A stretch of 64,000 nucleotides of DNA, taken from assembly GCF_001298465.1 (NCBI RefSeq), contig NZ_CP012541.1, positions 744,001-808,000 of the forward strand. The letters are read 5' to 3'. Positions 18,678 to 26,535 of this stretch are shown piece after piece. Source of the DNA: Campylobacter concisus. Its GTDB lineage: Bacteria; Campylobacterota; Campylobacteria; Campylobacterales; Campylobacteraceae. Under the pieces are notes generated by a model. It saw nothing but the letters and a program-made list of their open reading frames with translations, was not told where the DNA came from and ran no database searches. Made by a program: the position numbers and the translations under genes. Positions within the stretch are counted from its first letter, which is position 1, and each line of letters opens with the position of its first letter.

Positions 18678-20135
18678 TTACCTTTTGATATATTCTTTAA
18701 TTTCATAGTATTTTTTCAGTTTGTTTGTTAAATCTTTTATTAACTCATTATTTTTAAGCATTGTAACGTTTTGCTGTGTTATTTGCTTATAGTTATTATC
18801 CATATTATCTACAAGCAACCTTTGTTCCAAAATATCGTATATAACGGCCTTATCCTCTAATATAACATAATCTTTTTTATTGTTAGTTTCAAAAAGTTGA
18901 GAAACAAAAGCTCTAGTCTCACTTTCATTTAGTCCTGAGATAGAGCTATTTATATCTCTACTAATAAAGCCTATATCAGTTCCTTTGAAATTTTGTAAAG
19001 ACTCTTTTGCCATAGTTGTTAAGTTTTCTTTTTTCTTTTTATCTTTGTAAATTTCAAGTACCATTGCTCTTGCTTGTTCAAAACTCATAGGTTGTGGAGG
19101 AGTTATGCTTTTTACCCTAACTATCAAATATCCATCTTTATATGTAAATGGTTTTATAACCTCACCAACTTTTGCCCCTTTTATTTCATCAAGCGAGAAT
19201 GTCGCATTATCTTCATTTACACTAACAAATTCATTTGTTGCAAGCTCGGCTTTTTTGATAGAGGTATATTTTTTTAAAGCATCAGTCTTACTTTTCTCGA
19301 TATTGTAGTCTTTAATAACTTCAGTCTTTACTTCGTCAAATGATTTGATTTTATCATCAGAGCCTTTATATCTCTCCTTATTTTCATTATAGTAGTCACT
19401 CAAAGTAGTTTGATTTACATCATTTTTATTTGACTCTATAAAGTATGTTTCTAGACCGTATATGGTCTTTGTCATATAGTTGTTTTTATTTGTTTCCCAA
19501 AGATCCTTTAGCTCTTTTTCATCTATTTTTATATCACTTTGATTAGCATTTATTATCTGTATTGCTAATTTGTCTTGCATAAAAAAGCTTGCTTCCATCA
19601 TTGCAATGTCTTCTTTGTTGGCTGGTAAATTTAAAATAGTTCTAAGTTTATCAAGTAGTATTGTTAGTTTTAAATTTTCTTCAAAATCGGTTGGGTTTAT
19701 TCTGGCTCTTCTTAAAATATCGTAGTATAAATTTTTATCAAAAGCACCATCTTTTTGAAATGTTGGATCAACGATTATATATTTTAAAATATCATCTTTG
19801 CTAACACTAAGACCTATATCGTCTGCAAAATTTAATAGTAAATTCTCTTGAATTGTAGCCTGAAGTGCAGCATTTTGTAATCCTAACTCATTAGCCTTTT
19901 CTTGTGTTAATTTGCCATCAAAAAGATTATTATAGTATTGATATAAACTATCGTATTTTTGTTGCAGTTCTTGAATGCTTATATTTCTATGTCCTACTTT
20001 TGCTACTGAAGTGGCTCGATTGCTGTTTAAATCATATGCTCCCCAGCCTACAAAGCCTGCTCCAACAAAGGCTATTGTACTTACCCAAATGGTAACAACT
20101 AGGTATTTTTTATGTTTTTGCATCCAAGACAACAT
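18678..20135 (-). CDS. ppiD: PpiD-type periplasmic peptidyl-prolyl isomerase
   Basis: 485 residues. Short cytoplasmic tail, one membrane helix (~12-34), then a SurA/PpiD N-terminal chaperone domain (VAKVGHRNISIQELQQ...) and a degenerate parvulin-like region (~230-370, GEVIKPFTYKDGYLIVRVKSI). Assists folding of exported proteins from the inner membrane. A TATAAT-type -10 (20176-20181, minus strand) is the likely promoter of ppiD-ftsA-ftsZ. Confidence 0.88.
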   Translation of the reverse strand: MLSWMQKHKKYLVVTIWVSTIAFVGAGFVGWGAYDLNSNRATSVAKVGHRNISIQELQQKYDSLYQYYNNLFDGKLTQEKANELGLQNAALQATIQENLLLNFADDIGLSVSKDDILKYIIVDPTFQKDGAFDKNLYYDILRRARINPTDFEENLKLTILLDKLRTILNLPANKEDIAMMEASFFMQDKLAIQIINANQSDIKIDEKELKDLWETNKNNYMTKTIYGLETYFIESNKNDVNQTTLSDYYNENKERYKGSDDKIKSFDEVKTEVIKDYNIEKSKTDALKKYTSIKKAELATNEFVSVNEDNATFSLDEIKGAKVGEVIKPFTYKDGYLIVRVKSITPPQPMSFEQARAMVLEIYKDKKKKENLTTMAKESLQNFKGTDIGFISRDINSSISGLNESETRAFVSQLFETNNKKDYVILEDKAVIYDILEQRLLVDNMDNNYKQITQQNVTMLKNNELIKDLTNKLKKYYEIKEYIKR

Positions 20136-20175
20136 TAAATTTTCCTTTAAAAGACTAACGAAATTTGTATGATAT

Positions 20176-20181
20176 ATTATA
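20176..20181 (-). promoter_or_regulatory. -10 box of ppiD-ftsA-ftsZ promoter
   Basis: TATAAT on the minus strand about 40 nt before the ppiD ATG, in an A/T-rich gap downstream of the aldolase terminator. Confidence 0.45.
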
Positions 20182-20235
20182 TAAAATTGCCTTAAATAAG
20201 CTTAAAATAGGGGCTTTAAAAATACCTTTGTAAAG

Positions 20236-20273
20236 AATTTTGCTAACAATTTTTTAGTATTGTTAGCAAAATT
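20236..20273 (-). terminator. Terminator after class II aldolase gene
   Basis: Perfect 14-bp inverted repeat AATTTTGCTAACAA / TTGTTAGCAAAATT with a 10-nt A/T loop, directly abutting the aldolase stop codon, so the aldolase gene is probably transcribed separately from ppiD. Confidence 0.7.
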
Positions 20274-20274
20274 T

Positions 20275-20862
20275 TTAAATACTATAATCGCTATAACCAC
20301 TAGTTAAATGAAGCAATTTGCAGCTATTTTCTAGCAAAGCTATCTCTTTTGCAAGAAGCTGAGGGCTTCTACTGTATGCGTAAATGCCATACCCTTTGAC
20401 GATAATAATATTTGTATTTTTTTCTAGCATATATCTATAAATTTCAGTTTCTGCACGCTCATACCAGTCGTCATATTGTTTTGGATCATAGACTAAAATT
20501 TCATTAAATCTCATATACCCAAAATAATCTTTCGGTACGATTTTTTCATGTTTCATTGCGTAGGCAGTTGCGTATGGTGGCATTGCGTAGCAAACAAATC
20601 TTGCCTCATTTATATTTTTATAAATATTTAAGTGTATATCAGCATCAAGACTAGCTTCATTCCAACGATAGTCTTTTTTTGATGAAAGAAGCGTCAAGTC
20701 ATCATCTTTTAAATTATCAAAAATGGCATTTTGTTTATTGATTATAAATTGATTTTTTTCGACTCTTGCTGAAATCGAGCCGTGAAAGACGCCAAAAAAA
20801 TTCTTTCTAAACATAGAAAGTGATATCGTTTTTATCTCATTTATTGAGTGTTCTAGCTCCAT
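20275..20862 (-). CDS. Class II aldolase/adducin family protein
   Basis: 195 residues. Pattern of the class II aldolase/adducin fold (FucA/AraD/MtnB-like): FGVFHGSISARVEKNQFIINK, the segment IHLNIYKNINEARFVCYAMPPYATAYAM and a C-terminal IIVKGYGIYAYSRS. The zinc-binding His-x-His of true aldolases is not evident (ARFVCYAMPPYATAY where HTHPPYATA is expected), so catalysis may be lost or changed. Same family-level divergence is known in epsilonproteobacteria, but I cannot name a substrate. Confidence 0.75.
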   Translation of the reverse strand: MELEHSINEIKTISLSMFRKNFFGVFHGSISARVEKNQFIINKQNAIFDNLKDDDLTLLSSKKDYRWNEASLDADIHLNIYKNINEARFVCYAMPPYATAYAMKHEKIVPKDYFGYMRFNEILVYDPKQYDDWYERAETEIYRYMLEKNTNIIIVKGYGIYAYSRSPQLLAKEIALLENSCKLLHLTSGYSDYSI

Positions 20863-20989
20863 TTTTTCTCCTACGTTTAAGCGATTATATTTAAGCTATC
20901 TTAAAATTTATGTAAAATTTTGTGTAATGATAGCTTTTTAAGTAAAATTTCGATAAATTTGCCACACTATTTACTATAAAGAGGCAGCG

Positions 20990-21913
20990 TTGCAAAGTCC
21001 ACATATTAGTGTTTTACTCGATGAAGTTCTATCTTTTTTTAAAAATTTAAATGGAAATTTTATAGATTGTACGCTTGGATATGCTGGGCATTCTAGTGCC
21101 ATTTTATCTCAAAATGAAAATTTAAATTTAATTGCCTGTGATAGAGATAACGAAGCTATAAATTTTTCACTAAAAAAACTTGAGCCATTTGGTAGCAGAG
21201 TGAAAATTTATAAGAGCAATTTCTCTGAGCTTATTAGTAAGCTTAGCGGTGATGAAATTTTAAATGTTAGAGGAATTTTAGCCGACATTGGCGTTAGTTC
21301 GCTGCAGATAGATAAAGATGATAGGGGCTTTAGTATCGGCTCAAACACTCTTGATATGCGCATGGATAAAGAGCGAGATTTTAGCGCCTATGACGTGGTA
21401 AATGACTACTCGTTTGATGAGTTAGTTAGGATTTTTAGGGATTATGGCGAGCTAAAAAATGCCTCTGGGATCGCAAACAAGATAATAAATGCTAGAAATT
21501 TAGCCAAGATAACAAGTGCAAAAGAGCTTGCAAATTTAATAGGTACAGCCCAGATAAAAGGGCGCGGAGTTAGTCCTGCGATACTCGCCTTTCAAGCGAT
21601 TAGGATAGAGGTAAATGGTGAGCTAGATGAGCTAACAAATTTACTTGATAGTATAGAAAAATGTGGGTTTAAAGATTGTCTTGTGGCGATTATTACATTT
21701 CACTCGCTTGAAGATAGGATCGTAAAAGAGCGCTTTAAAAGATGGGCGAATAGCTGTATCTGCCTACCTGGTGTTTATAGATGTGAATGCGGAAACAATC
21801 ACGAACTAGGAGAAATTTTAACCAAAAAGCCACTAACAGCGAGCCAAAGTGAGCTAGCGCAAAACTCACGAAGTAAGAGCGCAAAACTGCGTGTTTTTAA
21901 GATAAAAGGATAA
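20990..21913 (+). CDS. rsmH: 16S rRNA (cytosine-N4)-methyltransferase RsmH
   Basis: 307 residues. HISVLLDEVL, then the SAM-binding IDCTLGYAGHS, GILADIGVSSLQID and RGFSIGS, and the C-terminal ITFHSLEDRIVKERF, all RsmH hallmarks. Methylates C1402 of 16S rRNA. Contains a Cys cluster (CICLPGVYRCECG) common in epsilon homologues. Start is TTG at 20990 after AAAGAGGC; no ATG fits. Begins an operon with the FtsL-like gene 2 nt downstream. Confidence 0.97.
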   Translation: MQSPHISVLLDEVLSFFKNLNGNFIDCTLGYAGHSSAILSQNENLNLIACDRDNEAINFSLKKLEPFGSRVKIYKSNFSELISKLSGDEILNVRGILADIGVSSLQIDKDDRGFSIGSNTLDMRMDKERDFSAYDVVNDYSFDELVRIFRDYGELKNASGIANKIINARNLAKITSAKELANLIGTAQIKGRGVSPAILAFQAIRIEVNGELDELTNLLDSIEKCGFKDCLVAIITFHSLEDRIVKERFKRWANSCICLPGVYRCECGNNHELGEILTKKPLTASQSELAQNSRSKSAKLRVFKIKG

Positions 21914-21915
21914 AG

Positions 21916-22209
21916 ATGCAAGAAAAAGAAGAGCTACTAACACTTCACGATGAGGAGCAAAAACGTGAGGTAAATTTAAGCTTTAAGACGCTAGTGATGG
22001 TCTATCTGGCGGTTTTTATAGCGCTGGCTCTATTTTTGCCAAAAATTTACATAGCAAATCAAATTTATTATATAAGTAGAGATATAGCGGATGTTAGCGG
22101 TAAGCGAGATATGCTTTTAGAGGAAAATAGAGCTCTTAATATAAAGCTCGAAAATTTGCGTTATAAAAATCAAATTTTAAACAATATGCAAGAGCGTCAA
22201 TGGAAATAA
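21916..22209 (+). CDS. FtsL-like small division membrane protein
   Basis: 97 residues: ~25-residue charged cytoplasmic tail, one membrane helix (~27-46, LVMVYLAVFIALALFLPKIY), then a coiled coil (~55-95, leucine heptads in LLEENRALNIKLENL). This topology, size and position right after rsmH are those of FtsL, which joins FtsB/FtsQ in the divisome. FtsL sequences are poorly conserved, so the call is mainly structural and positional. Its last 10 nt overlap the FUSC gene. Confidence 0.65.
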   Translation: MQEKEELLTLHDEEQKREVNLSFKTLVMVYLAVFIALALFLPKIYIANQIYYISRDIADVSGKRDMLLEENRALNIKLENLRYKNQILNNMQERQWK

Positions 22210-23006
22210 TTAAGAAATTTAAAAGCTTCATTCACTACTACGACCCTGCAAATTTCCAGCTCATCTACTCGCTAAAAGCTGCCACGACCATCGCTTTTAA
22301 CTGCTTTTTGTGCTTTCATCTCTTTGGTATCAGCGGCGCAGTCATGGCCGTAAATATCACGATGGGTATATTTTTTATCAGCGCGCTTGAGTGTAAAGAT
22401 AGCAGCAAGCTTGCTTTTTTGCTACTTTATATCGCTCTTTCATCTTTATTTATGCCCTTTGTTGCACCCCTTATGAGCCTTGGAATTTGGCTAGCACCGA
22501 TCGTTTTTATCTGGGTTTTTATCATCTCTATCAGTCAAATTTTTAGCGCAAATTTAAATAAAATCTTGCTCGCAGTAAATGCAACCGGACTAGTTGCCTT
22601 TGTCACGAAGTCGGCCGCTGGGCTAGATGTATTAGACGCTATTGGTGCGATGGCGCTTGCTGGCGTGTTAAGTATCATCATTAAATTTGAAAATTTTGGC
22701 AAATACGGCAAATTTACCAAAAAAAGTATCGGCTTTTTGCTGGATAACGCCATATTGTCTAGTAAAAATTTAGGCACAAGAGAGTTTAAGCCAAGCATTT
22801 TAAATACTATAAATTTAGTCGATAAAGCCAAAGAAATTTTTGCCAGCCAGAGCTTAAATTTAAAAGATATAAAGCTAGTTAGAAACCAGGCTAGAGCGGT
22901 CTTTTATCTATACAAGGTCGAAGAGATCGTCATCTTGCTTCGTTCGCTGGAGGCAACATTTGATGAGGATAGAGGAGAAGAGGCTTTTAGAAGAGGTCAA
23001 AAATGA
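22200..23006 (+). CDS. FUSC-type transporter, N-terminal half
   Basis: 268 residues: six or so membrane helices in residues ~25-165 followed by a cytoplasmic helical region. This is the first membrane block plus first cytoplasmic part of FUSC/YccS-type (aromatic acid or quinone efflux-like) proteins, which normally continue into a second such block. The continuation is encoded in another frame starting at 22963. Likely half of one interrupted or split transporter; substrate unknown. Confidence 0.7.
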   Translation: MEIIKKFKSFIHYYDPANFQLIYSLKAATTIAFNCFLCFHLFGISGAVMAVNITMGIFFISALECKDSSKLAFLLLYIALSSLFMPFVAPLMSLGIWLAPIVFIWVFIISISQIFSANLNKILLAVNATGLVAFVTKSAAGLDVLDAIGAMALAGVLSIIIKFENFGKYGKFTKKSIGFLLDNAILSSKNLGTREFKPSILNTINLVDKAKEIFASQSLNLKDIKLVRNQARAVFYLYKVEEIVILLRSLEATFDEDRGEEAFRRGQK

Positions 23007-23979
23007 GATCGCTTACAATCTTTTTGAACTTAAAAATATCTTTAAAAATCAAACTCCAAAGCTAAAATTTGAAGCGCTAAATTTAGCTAAAAACTCAAAT
23101 TTTAAAATTTTTGCAAGCTCGCTTGGTGTGCTTTATGATAAATTTTTGCTTATAAAAGAGGGCGGCGAGGATAAGCTCTCTTTTAATAACACAAAAAAGA
23201 TCACGCTAAAAGAGGCATTTAAAAAAATAAATTTAAAAAATGAAATATTAAAAGAGTCTTTAAGACTTGCCATTTGTATGTCGCTAGCCATTTTTATAGC
23301 GCAGGCTATGCATATAAATCATGGAATTTGGATCGCCATAGCTGTGATGAGCTTAAACAAAAGCGACGAAGATGCTTTAAAAAATGCTGGCAGAGATAGC
23401 CTTCTTGGCGGAGTTATCGGCTTTTTTATCGCACTTGTTTTTGTGAAATTTATGGGTGAATCATACGCATTTTACGTGGTTGTCTTTATCGGTATGTTTT
23501 TGGTTTATTACCTTAAAGCCTATAAGCAAATTGTCTTTGCAACGGCTTTTATGTTTGAATTTACAGCCATTTTTTCGCTTATAAAAAGAGACTTTTTAGC
23601 TCTTATGGTTGATAGATTACTTGATGTGGCGGCTGGTTTTGTGATAGTTTTTGTCACATATTTGCTAACTAGGAAAAATGACTATACAACTATAAAAGAT
23701 AGCTTAAGCAGTGCCTTGATGTGTTTTAGAAATTTAGTGCAAATTTCTCTAAATGAATCAAACAAAGATGCTTTTAGCACGGATGAAAAAGGGGTTTTGG
23801 GATCGTTAAATGAGCTAAACAACGCTATCAAAGTTAGTAAAAATTTAGACAATGATAGTATGAAAAATGCAAAATTTATAGCTAGCAAGCTTGATGATAT
23901 AAATAGCGATCTGGTTAAACTTAGAAATTATTTAAACTTAGACGAGTTAAAAGAGAAAAAACCTTGCAAAATGATGTAA
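22963..23979 (+). CDS. FUSC-type transporter, C-terminal half
   Basis: 338 residues from ATG 22963, which follows a GGAGG at 22949-22953 (inside the preceding gene). The first ~100 residues look like cytoplasmic linker, then ~six membrane helices (~105-245; LRLAICMSLAIFIAQ, HGIWIAIAVM, GRDSLLGGVIGFF) characteristic of the FUSC domain, then a cytoplasmic tail. Overlaps the N-terminal half by 44 nt in the +1 frame. One base removed from the purine-rich stretch 22964-22982 would fuse both into a ~590-residue protein. Confidence 0.7.
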   Translation: MRIEEKRLLEEVKNEIAYNLFELKNIFKNQTPKLKFEALNLAKNSNFKIFASSLGVLYDKFLLIKEGGEDKLSFNNTKKITLKEAFKKINLKNEILKESLRLAICMSLAIFIAQAMHINHGIWIAIAVMSLNKSDEDALKNAGRDSLLGGVIGFFIALVFVKFMGESYAFYVVVFIGMFLVYYLKAYKQIVFATAFMFEFTAIFSLIKRDFLALMVDRLLDVAAGFVIVFVTYLLTRKNDYTTIKDSLSSALMCFRNLVQISLNESNKDAFSTDEKGVLGSLNELNNAIKVSKNLDNDSMKNAKFIASKLDDINSDLVKLRNYLNLDELKEKKPCKMM

Positions 23980-24149
23980 AAATCATCTCAGATAGATTTT
24001 TAATGCTAGATAAAAAGATCAAGAAGCTTCCATATTACTTTATAAGTGATATAGAAGCGAAACTACTTTGCAAAGACGAAAACGCTAAAAAGTTAATTTT
24101 ACGAGTTACTTTAGGGCAAAATGAAATTTACTCAGCGCTCTCTTTTTGA
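23964..24149 (+). CDS. Small hypothetical protein
   Basis: 61 residues starting at TTG inside the FUSC gene end (16-nt overlap). Composition (Lys, Leu, Ile, Asp) looks coding and no other frame explains the stretch. A single cysteine, no membrane helix, no recognised domain. Its 3' end overlaps the convergent gene at 24128 by 22 nt. Could also be non-coding spacer. Confidence 0.4.
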   Translation: MQNDVKIISDRFLMLDKKIKKLPYYFISDIEAKLLCKDENAKKLILRVTLGQNEIYSALSF

Positions 24150-24634
24150 GAAATTAGCTTTTCATATATATATTGTTCTAAATCTTTTTTTGAAACATCA
24201 TTTTTAAGAGCGGTGTTATAAATTTCTTCAACCTTGCTTGAATATTTTTCGTAGGCAAAATATGGAAAATGCACGCTCCAAGCCTTTTTTATAAGCTCTT
24301 CACTCATCTCTCTTCTGGCCCAGACTTTAAACATATCAAAGCCAATAAAAACGGCTGATGTGACGACAGCAGTCGCTATTATCGATATATGCGCATCAGT
24401 TTTTGCTAAAAAATGATGCGTGATGATTAACAATGGAAATAAAATGACAAAACAGATAAGTGCGTAAATCTGATAGAGCTTGATGTGGTTAAATCTAAAA
24501 TTTAGCTTTGCTCCATCTATTAGCATACCTTCGTTAAAAAGGGCATTCGCTTCTAGTAGATCCCTAAATAAAACTGGCTGTTTTGAAACAAAAAAAACGT
24601 TTTTTATGATTCTATCTTTTAAAGTTTCTTGCAT
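24128..24634 (-). CDS. Hypothetical protein with two membrane helices
   Basis: 168 residues. Hydrophilic N-terminus (1-50), two membrane helices (~53-72 and ~80-100) and a charged C-terminal helix. No recognised family. Isolated minus-strand gene, divergent from the aminotransferase operon and overlapping the small hypothetical gene at its 3' end. Confidence 0.65.
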   Translation of the reverse strand: MQETLKDRIIKNVFFVSKQPVLFRDLLEANALFNEGMLIDGAKLNFRFNHIKLYQIYALICFVILFPLLIITHHFLAKTDAHISIIATAVVTSAVFIGFDMFKVWARREMSEELIKKAWSVHFPYFAYEKYSSKVEEIYNTALKNDVSKKDLEQYIYEKLISQKESAE

Positions 24635-24662
24635 TTTTTATAGACTTTTTACCTTTGAAATT

Positions 24663-24691
24663 TTGACTAATTATATCTAAGAATCTATAAA
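24663..24691 (+). promoter_or_regulatory. Sigma70 promoter of the aminotransferase operon
   Basis: TTGACT (24663-24668), 17-nt spacer, TATAAA (24686-24691), upstream of the ATG at 24739. A second possible -10, TACAAT (24708-24713), lies closer to the gene. Confidence 0.5.
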
Positions 24692-24738
24692 TTCAAACAA
24701 AATTAGATACAATTTGCCCAAAATTTAAGGAGCTAAAA

Positions 24739-25605
24739 ATGGCAGATCAAGCTTTGCAAACCGTCTTTTTAAACGGAGAATTTTTGCAAAAAGACGAGGC
24801 AAAAGTTAGTGCTTTTGATAGAGGATTTATATTTGGTGATGGAATTTATGAGGTTGTGCCTGTGATAAATTCAAAAATGGTTGATAAAGATGGATTTTGG
24901 GCGAGATTTGAAAGAAGCTTAAATGAAATAGATATAAGTTTGCCATACGAAAAGGAAAAATTTGAAGCGATCTTAAACGAGATAATCACTAAAAATGGCC
25001 TAAAAGAGGGCGGAATTTACATGCAAGTAACAAGAGGTGTGGCGTTTAGAAATTTCTATTTCATAGAAAATTTAACACCAAGTGTCTTTATTTTCTGTTA
25101 CCAGAGTGAAATTTTAAACAATCCTGCTGCAAAAACTGGCATAAAAGTCGTGAGTGTCGAGGATATCAGGTGGAAAAGGCGTGACATCAAGTCTATCTCA
25201 CTTCTGGCCCAGTGCTACGCTAAAAATGAAGCTCACAAAAAAGGTGCAGATGAGGGCTTTATGGTGGAAAATGGCTTTGTGACAGAGGGCTGTAGCTCAA
25301 GTGCTTTTATTATCAAGGATAAAACTTTAATTACAAAACCACTTTCAAATGAAATTTTGCCAGGAATTCGCCGCATGAGACTTTTAAAGATTGCTAAAGA
25401 TATTGGCCTTAAGATAGAGGAGCGAAAATTTAGCATGGATGAAGTTTATAGTGCTGATGAAGTCTTTATCTCGGCTGCGACGCTCATACTCTTGCCGGTT
25501 GTTTATGCTGATGGCAAGGCGATCAATGGTGCAAAAGTAGGAGAAATTTCAAGCAAACTTCGTGAAATTTATGCTGGTGAACTTTTAAAAGAAGCTGGAC
25601 TTTGA
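24739..25605 (+). CDS. Class IV aminotransferase, D-amino-acid transaminase type
   Basis: 288 residues, PLP-dependent fold type IV. FLNGEF...AFDRGFIFGDGIYEVVPV is the typical N-terminus, K151 in RRDIKSISLL is the PLP lysine, and FVTEGCSSSAFIIKD plus LPGIRR bind the cofactor phosphate. Closest by pattern to D-alanine aminotransferase (Dat), giving D-Glu/D-Ala for peptidoglycan; branched-chain aminotransferase or aminodeoxychorismate lyase cannot be excluded. First gene of a six-gene operon that also encodes a peptidoglycan hydrolase. Confidence 0.85.
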   Translation: MADQALQTVFLNGEFLQKDEAKVSAFDRGFIFGDGIYEVVPVINSKMVDKDGFWARFERSLNEIDISLPYEKEKFEAILNEIITKNGLKEGGIYMQVTRGVAFRNFYFIENLTPSVFIFCYQSEILNNPAAKTGIKVVSVEDIRWKRRDIKSISLLAQCYAKNEAHKKGADEGFMVENGFVTEGCSSSAFIIKDKTLITKPLSNEILPGIRRMRLLKIAKDIGLKIEERKFSMDEVYSADEVFISAATLILLPVVYADGKAINGAKVGEISSKLREIYAGELLKEAGL

Positions 25606-26048
25606 GAGAAAAAATCTTAATAAGCGCTTGCCTAGTCGGCATAAACTGCAAATTTAACGGCGAAAATAATCTCTTAAACAAAGATGTTTTAGATGAAATT
25701 TCAAAGAGATATCATCTGCTTTTTGTCTGTCCTGAAGTTTACGGTGGGCTTAGTACGCCAAGAGAGCCAGCTGAGATGAAAAATGGTGCGGTTGTTTGTA
25801 AATTTTCAGGTAAAGATGTGAGCGAAAATTTTAAAAAAGGAGCAGAAATTTGCCTAAAGATAGCCAAACTAAATGGTTGTAAAAAGGCTATTTTAAAATC
25901 AAAAAGTCCAAGTTGTGGAAGTGGGCAAATTTATGACGGAAGCTTTAGTAAGAGGCTTATTTCAGGCGATGGCATCACAGCAAAACTGCTAAAAGAAAAT
26001 GAAATTTTAGTTTACAGCGAAGATGAGATAGTGGGACTTGATGTTTGA
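25602..26048 (+). CDS. DUF523 family protein
   Basis: 148 residues from a TTG start overlapping the previous stop (TTGA). ILISACLVGINCKFNGENN is the DUF523 signature; further motifs are VCPEVYGGLSTPREPAE and KSPSCGSGQIYDGSFS with conserved cysteines. The conserved Cys set suggests metal or Fe-S binding, as in the related DUF1722/TudS desulfidase group; activity here is unproven. Overlaps the next gene by 8 nt. Confidence 0.88.
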   Translation: MREKILISACLVGINCKFNGENNLLNKDVLDEISKRYHLLFVCPEVYGGLSTPREPAEMKNGAVVCKFSGKDVSENFKKGAEICLKIAKLNGCKKAILKSKSPSCGSGQIYDGSFSKRLISGDGITAKLLKENEILVYSEDEIVGLDV

Positions 26049-26535
26049 TAGGCTAAAAGACAACATTATACTTGAGGTGATTTTTAAGTACATCATCTTG
26101 TTGTTTCTTTTTATCTGTGTGATCGGTCTTTTTATGAGCGGCGTTCTTTTCTTAAATGGGGAGATGAGTAAAAATTCGCTAAATTTACATATTTTCTTCG
26201 GCTTTAGTTTGGTTGTTTTGACGATTGTCCATAGTTATGTTAAGAAGAAAAAGTTAAAGAAATTAAGCCTTGAGTTTAAAAATATATTAAATCACAAGCC
26301 AGTGCAGATGGATTGTAACACTACTAGATTTTTAAACGCTCTAAATGATGTAAAAGTGGGTGAGCTTTCAAAGAAATTTGGCTCTGATATTGTAGAAATT
26401 TTAAAATCAAATGACATAAAAGTAAAAAGCGAGAATGAGACTATGAAACAAATTTGTAAAAACAACGATGAAAAGATGTTTTATGTTTTTGTTTTGATTG
26501 TAGAAGCTATTTTTAAGGATAAGGAAAAAAGTTGA
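26041..26535 (+). CDS. Hypothetical membrane protein with DUF4405-like start
   Basis: 164 residues from ATG 26041 (a TTG lies one codon earlier). Two membrane helices (~15-38, ~48-67) with HIFFGFSLVVLTIVHSYVKKKK, reminiscent of two-helix cytochrome-like membrane domains, then a cytoplasmic tail that looks like a helical domain with LSKKFGSDIVEILKSNDIKV. Function unknown. Ends inside the start of the lipoprotein gene (TTGA). Confidence 0.6.
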   Translation: MFDRLKDNIILEVIFKYIILLFLFICVIGLFMSGVLFLNGEMSKNSLNLHIFFGFSLVVLTIVHSYVKKKKLKKLSLEFKNILNHKPVQMDCNTTRFLNALNDVKVGELSKKFGSDIVEILKSNDIKVKSENETMKQICKNNDEKMFYVFVLIVEAIFKDKEKS

